This document shows, in pieces, positions 61,623-64,000 of a stretch of 64,000 nt of DNA; the stretch's first letter is position 1; each line of letters starts with the position of its first letter. The notes beneath the pieces were generated by a model. The model was not told the DNA's origin and searched no databases. It was given only the letters and a program-made list of their open reading frames with translations. Where the stretch lies: contig NVXR01000035.1 in assembly GCA_002733995.1 (NCBI GenBank), forward strand, positions 1 through 64,000. The letters run 5' to 3'. The position numbers and the translations under genes are program-made. Source of the stretch: Desulfotalea sp. GTDB lineage: Bacteria > Desulfobacterota > Desulfobulbia > Desulfobulbales > Desulfocapsaceae.

Positions 61623-64000
61623 TCAGCCCCCTGATGTTTCTGCAGAGAGCTCCCATTGACCATTTGTTTTGTCGTAGGCGTAAAACATAACGAGGGTTAG
61701 TGGGCGGCTCCCACGTCTTTTTTCGGTACATTGCATGCGAAAGATCAGTTTTCCCGTTACCTCTTTAACGTAGCTGACGGTAGGTTTTATCAGGTTTTCT
61801 CGTACCGCTGTAGTATAGTTGCTTATAAAAAGAGTTTGGTAGTTGTCGTGCAGATACGACTTTTTCTCTGAGATGTAAATTTCTTCATTAAGGTCTGCAA
61901 GCGTCGAGTGAATTTCTTGCCTTGCCTTTATAAACTCTTCTTCTTCGGAATATTTACTTCCTTCAATAGAGTTAAGAATTTGATTGTACAATTTTCCAGC
62001 TTCATACAATTGCTTATTTTTTAACTGTGATTTGACAGTTTGTTTGTCCCGTATGATTGAGGCCTGGAGGATGATCTTTCCCAGTTTCTTTCTGTTAATA
62101 TCTCTCTTAGCTTCATCAATGAGTGTCTGATTGTCGGCGAGTGTTGCGCTTGCTTGGGCGTAGGCCTCAATTGCTTTATTCCACGAACCTAGCGCAAAGG
62201 CACTGTTGCCTTGTTCTATGATCAGATAAAGTTTAGATCTGTCAATAACATTAGATATCCTTCGAATCTGTGTAGCTTTTATGGCGCTATATGTGCGTGC
62301 GATGTCCAGGCAGGATTCATAGGAAATAATTGCATCATGCCAATTGCCTCGATCGAAGGCGGATTCACCTGTCTTGAGTGCGATTTCAAACTTACATCGA
62401 CTCAGTTCATCTTGTAGTTTTTGTTTATAGATAGTCCGTGTCTGAGCAGGCAGACCAGAAAGCAAACTTTGGGTGTGGCTAAGACTGCCGATTGCAAGAT
62501 GCCACTGCTCCTCTGCGATAAATTTATCTACAGATTCGATTGCTAGCTGAAATAGGCAGAGAAACTTGTTTTCTTCAATAGACGTAAGTAGATCGGGTGA
62601 ATATGTTCTGACAAGAGAGACTTTTTCCTGGAGAAGAGAATACTGTTCTGATGCTTTTTGCCATTTGCCTTGGCTGAAAAGAGAGTCGGCCAGGGCAACA
62701 ATCTCTTTGATCTGCCCAAATTCTTTGATCTGCTGTTTGCTCAGGTATATTCCCTCATAAATTGTTTTTCCTTCAAGGCCGTTAGTCAGTGTTTCTGAAA
62801 GAAGGATCTGATTAATGTTAGTTCTCAATATATTGGAATCGGCCTGGTGGAAAAGTAAAATGTTATCGAGGAGGGATTTACCGTTTTCACACGTCTGTTT
62901 GGCTTGCTGGAATTGTGCGGCCTTGAGGCTGGCGTTGCATTGTTGGTACTTCTGCTCACTCTCGGTCAGTATTGAGCCTGTGTGGGAGTAGTATAAGCCG
63001 CTGCCACTGATGCCAACAATACCAAGGCCAACCATGACAAATGTGAGAACTTTACTGCGTCGCTCTCCTTTATCAAAAAAGGATTTTCGATTTCGTTTTT
63101 GCTGGGTAGCTTGTTTTGTTTCTTTTCCGGCCTTATTTTTTTCTGATTTCTTATTTGTGCTAATTGGCTCGGCTGCAGAGATTTCTTGGTGCTCGTCCAA
63201 ATGGTCGGGATCCAGATCCTTCAGTAATTCTAAGGTTTGTTGGACCCTCTTTATATCAGACTCTATTGACGGGTAATCGCTTACTATGCTTTTGATAACT
63301 TCAAATCGTTTAACTGCCTTGGCTGCACTGCCAAGATTTTCGAGGGTTTTTGCTTCTTGGTAGAGGCTTTTGCATTTTTGTATTTCCTGATTCGCCGTAT
63401 CTGCGAGTTCGGTGAATTCTTCACCTGTATGGGTGCTTGTCCGCAGATTTTTGGAAATTTCGTGGAATCTTTTTTGGAATTTGAGCTGTAGCAGAAGGTC
63501 GAGGTTGTCCTGCTCTTTCTCGTTGACGCTTGGGAAGGCCGGCTCTGTATCGGTGTTGTCTAGTGTGAGGTAGCCAATGTCGCTAGAAAGGTCATCTTCA
63601 CCGAGGGTGTCTACGGTGTCTTCCTCCGCTTCATCAGTTTGTGCTTGAAGCTCGCCTCCCCAGGAGATAGCGTTTAGCGGAAATTTACTGGCATTGTCGA
63701 TATACCATTTTGCCGCGTCATCGTTGAAGGCATTTTTTGTTGAGAATGTCTCGCCGTTGATCATCTTACCGATATATAAAATGATGTGCGCAAGTGAGGC
63801 GTTCTGTTCCCAGGCATCGCCAAGGCAGATTGCCGCAGGATCAAAGTCGGGGTGGAAAATCTTACTTTTGGGTTTGCAACTCGGCGGGAAATGTGGAAAT
63901 CCAAAAGGTATTGATAGCTCAATAATATGTTCATTCGATACGATAATATCACCGTCAGGGGACTGGTGAATACCCGCCATGCTATAGGTGATGGTATACT
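61623..64000 (-). CDS. E2/UBC-fold domain fused to a membrane anchor and TPR-like region (5' end outside window)
   Basis: The frame stays open to the right edge (reading YTITYS just before the Met at 63980), so the N-terminus is missing; at least 785 residues. Numbered from that Met, residues 1-97 match a ubiquitin-conjugating-enzyme fold: a strand pair, the IPFGFPHFPP turn, KIFHPDFDPAAICLGDAW with H43-P44-D45 in place of HPN and C52 seven residues later (E2s usually have eight), then SLAHIILYIGKMI and AFNDDAAKWY as the C-terminal helices. An acidic linker, a helical part (about 155-255), a Lys-rich stretch and a transmembrane helix (about 311-331) follow. Basic residues before the helix place the E2 part in the cytoplasm. 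Residues 335-720 hold TPR-like units such as GESAFDRGNWHDAIISYESC and GNSAFALGSWNKAIEAYAQA. The C-terminus is a small domain. Confidence 0.72.
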   Translation of the reverse strand, partial: YTITYSMAGIHQSPDGDIIVSNEHIIELSIPFGFPHFPPSCKPKSKIFHPDFDPAAICLGDAWEQNASLAHIILYIGKMINGETFSTKNAFNDDAAKWYIDNASKFPLNAISWGGELQAQTDEAEEDTVDTLGEDDLSSDIGYLTLDNTDTEPAFPSVNEKEQDNLDLLLQLKFQKRFHEISKNLRTSTHTGEEFTELADTANQEIQKCKSLYQEAKTLENLGSAAKAVKRFEVIKSIVSDYPSIESDIKRVQQTLELLKDLDPDHLDEHQEISAAEPISTNKKSEKNKAGKETKQATQQKRNRKSFFDKGERRSKVLTFVMVGLGIVGISGSGLYYSHTGSILTESEQKYQQCNASLKAAQFQQAKQTCENGKSLLDNILLFHQADSNILRTNINQILLSETLTNGLEGKTIYEGIYLSKQQIKEFGQIKEIVALADSLFSQGKWQKASEQYSLLQEKVSLVRTYSPDLLTSIEENKFLCLFQLAIESVDKFIAEEQWHLAIGSLSHTQSLLSGLPAQTRTIYKQKLQDELSRCKFEIALKTGESAFDRGNWHDAIISYESCLDIARTYSAIKATQIRRISNVIDRSKLYLIIEQGNSAFALGSWNKAIEAYAQASATLADNQTLIDEAKRDINRKKLGKIILQASIIRDKQTVKSQLKNKQLYEAGKLYNQILNSIEGSKYSEEEEFIKARQEIHSTLADLNEEIYISEKKSYLHDNYQTLFISNYTTAVRENLIKPTVSYVKEVTGKLIFRMQCTEKRRGSRPLTLVMFYAYDKTNGQWELSAETSGG

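Noticed and set aside
1..64000. CRISPR arrays, insertion sequences, tRNA and rRNA genes
   Set aside because: No regularly spaced direct repeats, transposase motifs, T-arm GTTCGA contexts with matching stems, or rRNA segments were found in the gaps inspected by eye.

Overview
The window looks like a chromosomal segment of a sulfate-reducing bacterium of the Desulfobulbales type (Desulfotalea-like). The evidence is a complete dsrA-dsrB-dsrD set, a glycine-cleavage system with split P-protein, a group-3-type [NiFe] hydrogenase, a Gram-negative envelope gene (bamA), and moderate-to-low GC. The taxonomic call is an inference from gene content. No rRNA, tRNA, CRISPR array, insertion sequence or prophage was seen. 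Most of the window is housekeeping DNA with tight operons.

Layout. 1-6317: tail of an Lrp/AsnC regulator, then gcvT-gcvH-gcvPA-gcvPB-lipB-lipA, which couples glycine cleavage to lipoylation of GcvH. 6330-16212: mostly minus-strand genes (EamA permease, glycine-zipper lipoprotein, a GlpQ-like protein without its catalytic histidines, a YrfG-like HAD phosphatase, mfd, bamA). 16485-25479: comF, dnaA, a protoporphyrinogen-oxidase-like gene with a metallophosphoesterase, htpG, and a BamE-like lipoprotein-pcm-YqaA operon.

25955-30014: six-gene [NiFe] hydrogenase operon. Small subunit, large subunit, 2[4Fe-4S] ferredoxin and maturation protease are bracketed and interrupted by two paralogous small Cys-containing proteins (V4R-like). 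Four of the five junctions are start/stop overlaps.

30153-50169: yaaA, an unknown protein, a degenerate GGDEF protein that keeps an RxxD inhibitory site, the UPF0210/ACT pair, a YhaM-like nuclease, holB-ricT-metG, YggT-DivIVA-YggU, a triosephosphate-isomerase-like protein lacking the catalytic Glu, an AarF/UbiB kinase with an HDOD protein, dnaG and rpoD.

50170-61601: a structured intergenic stretch that may encode an RNA, dprA, rpe, pgi, the dsrABD operon with a good promoter and a perfect terminator, a 590-bp hairpin-dense gap, metK-ahcY (SAM cycle) and kdsD (KDO precursor).

61623-64000: the 3' part of a gene that runs off the right edge. Its N-terminal region reads as a ubiquitin-conjugating-enzyme (E2/UBC) fold with an HPN-like HPD motif and a catalytic-position Cys. 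It is joined to a transmembrane helix and a long TPR-like region predicted to be periplasmic. This is the strongest candidate for an undescribed system; its partner genes would lie beyond position 64000.
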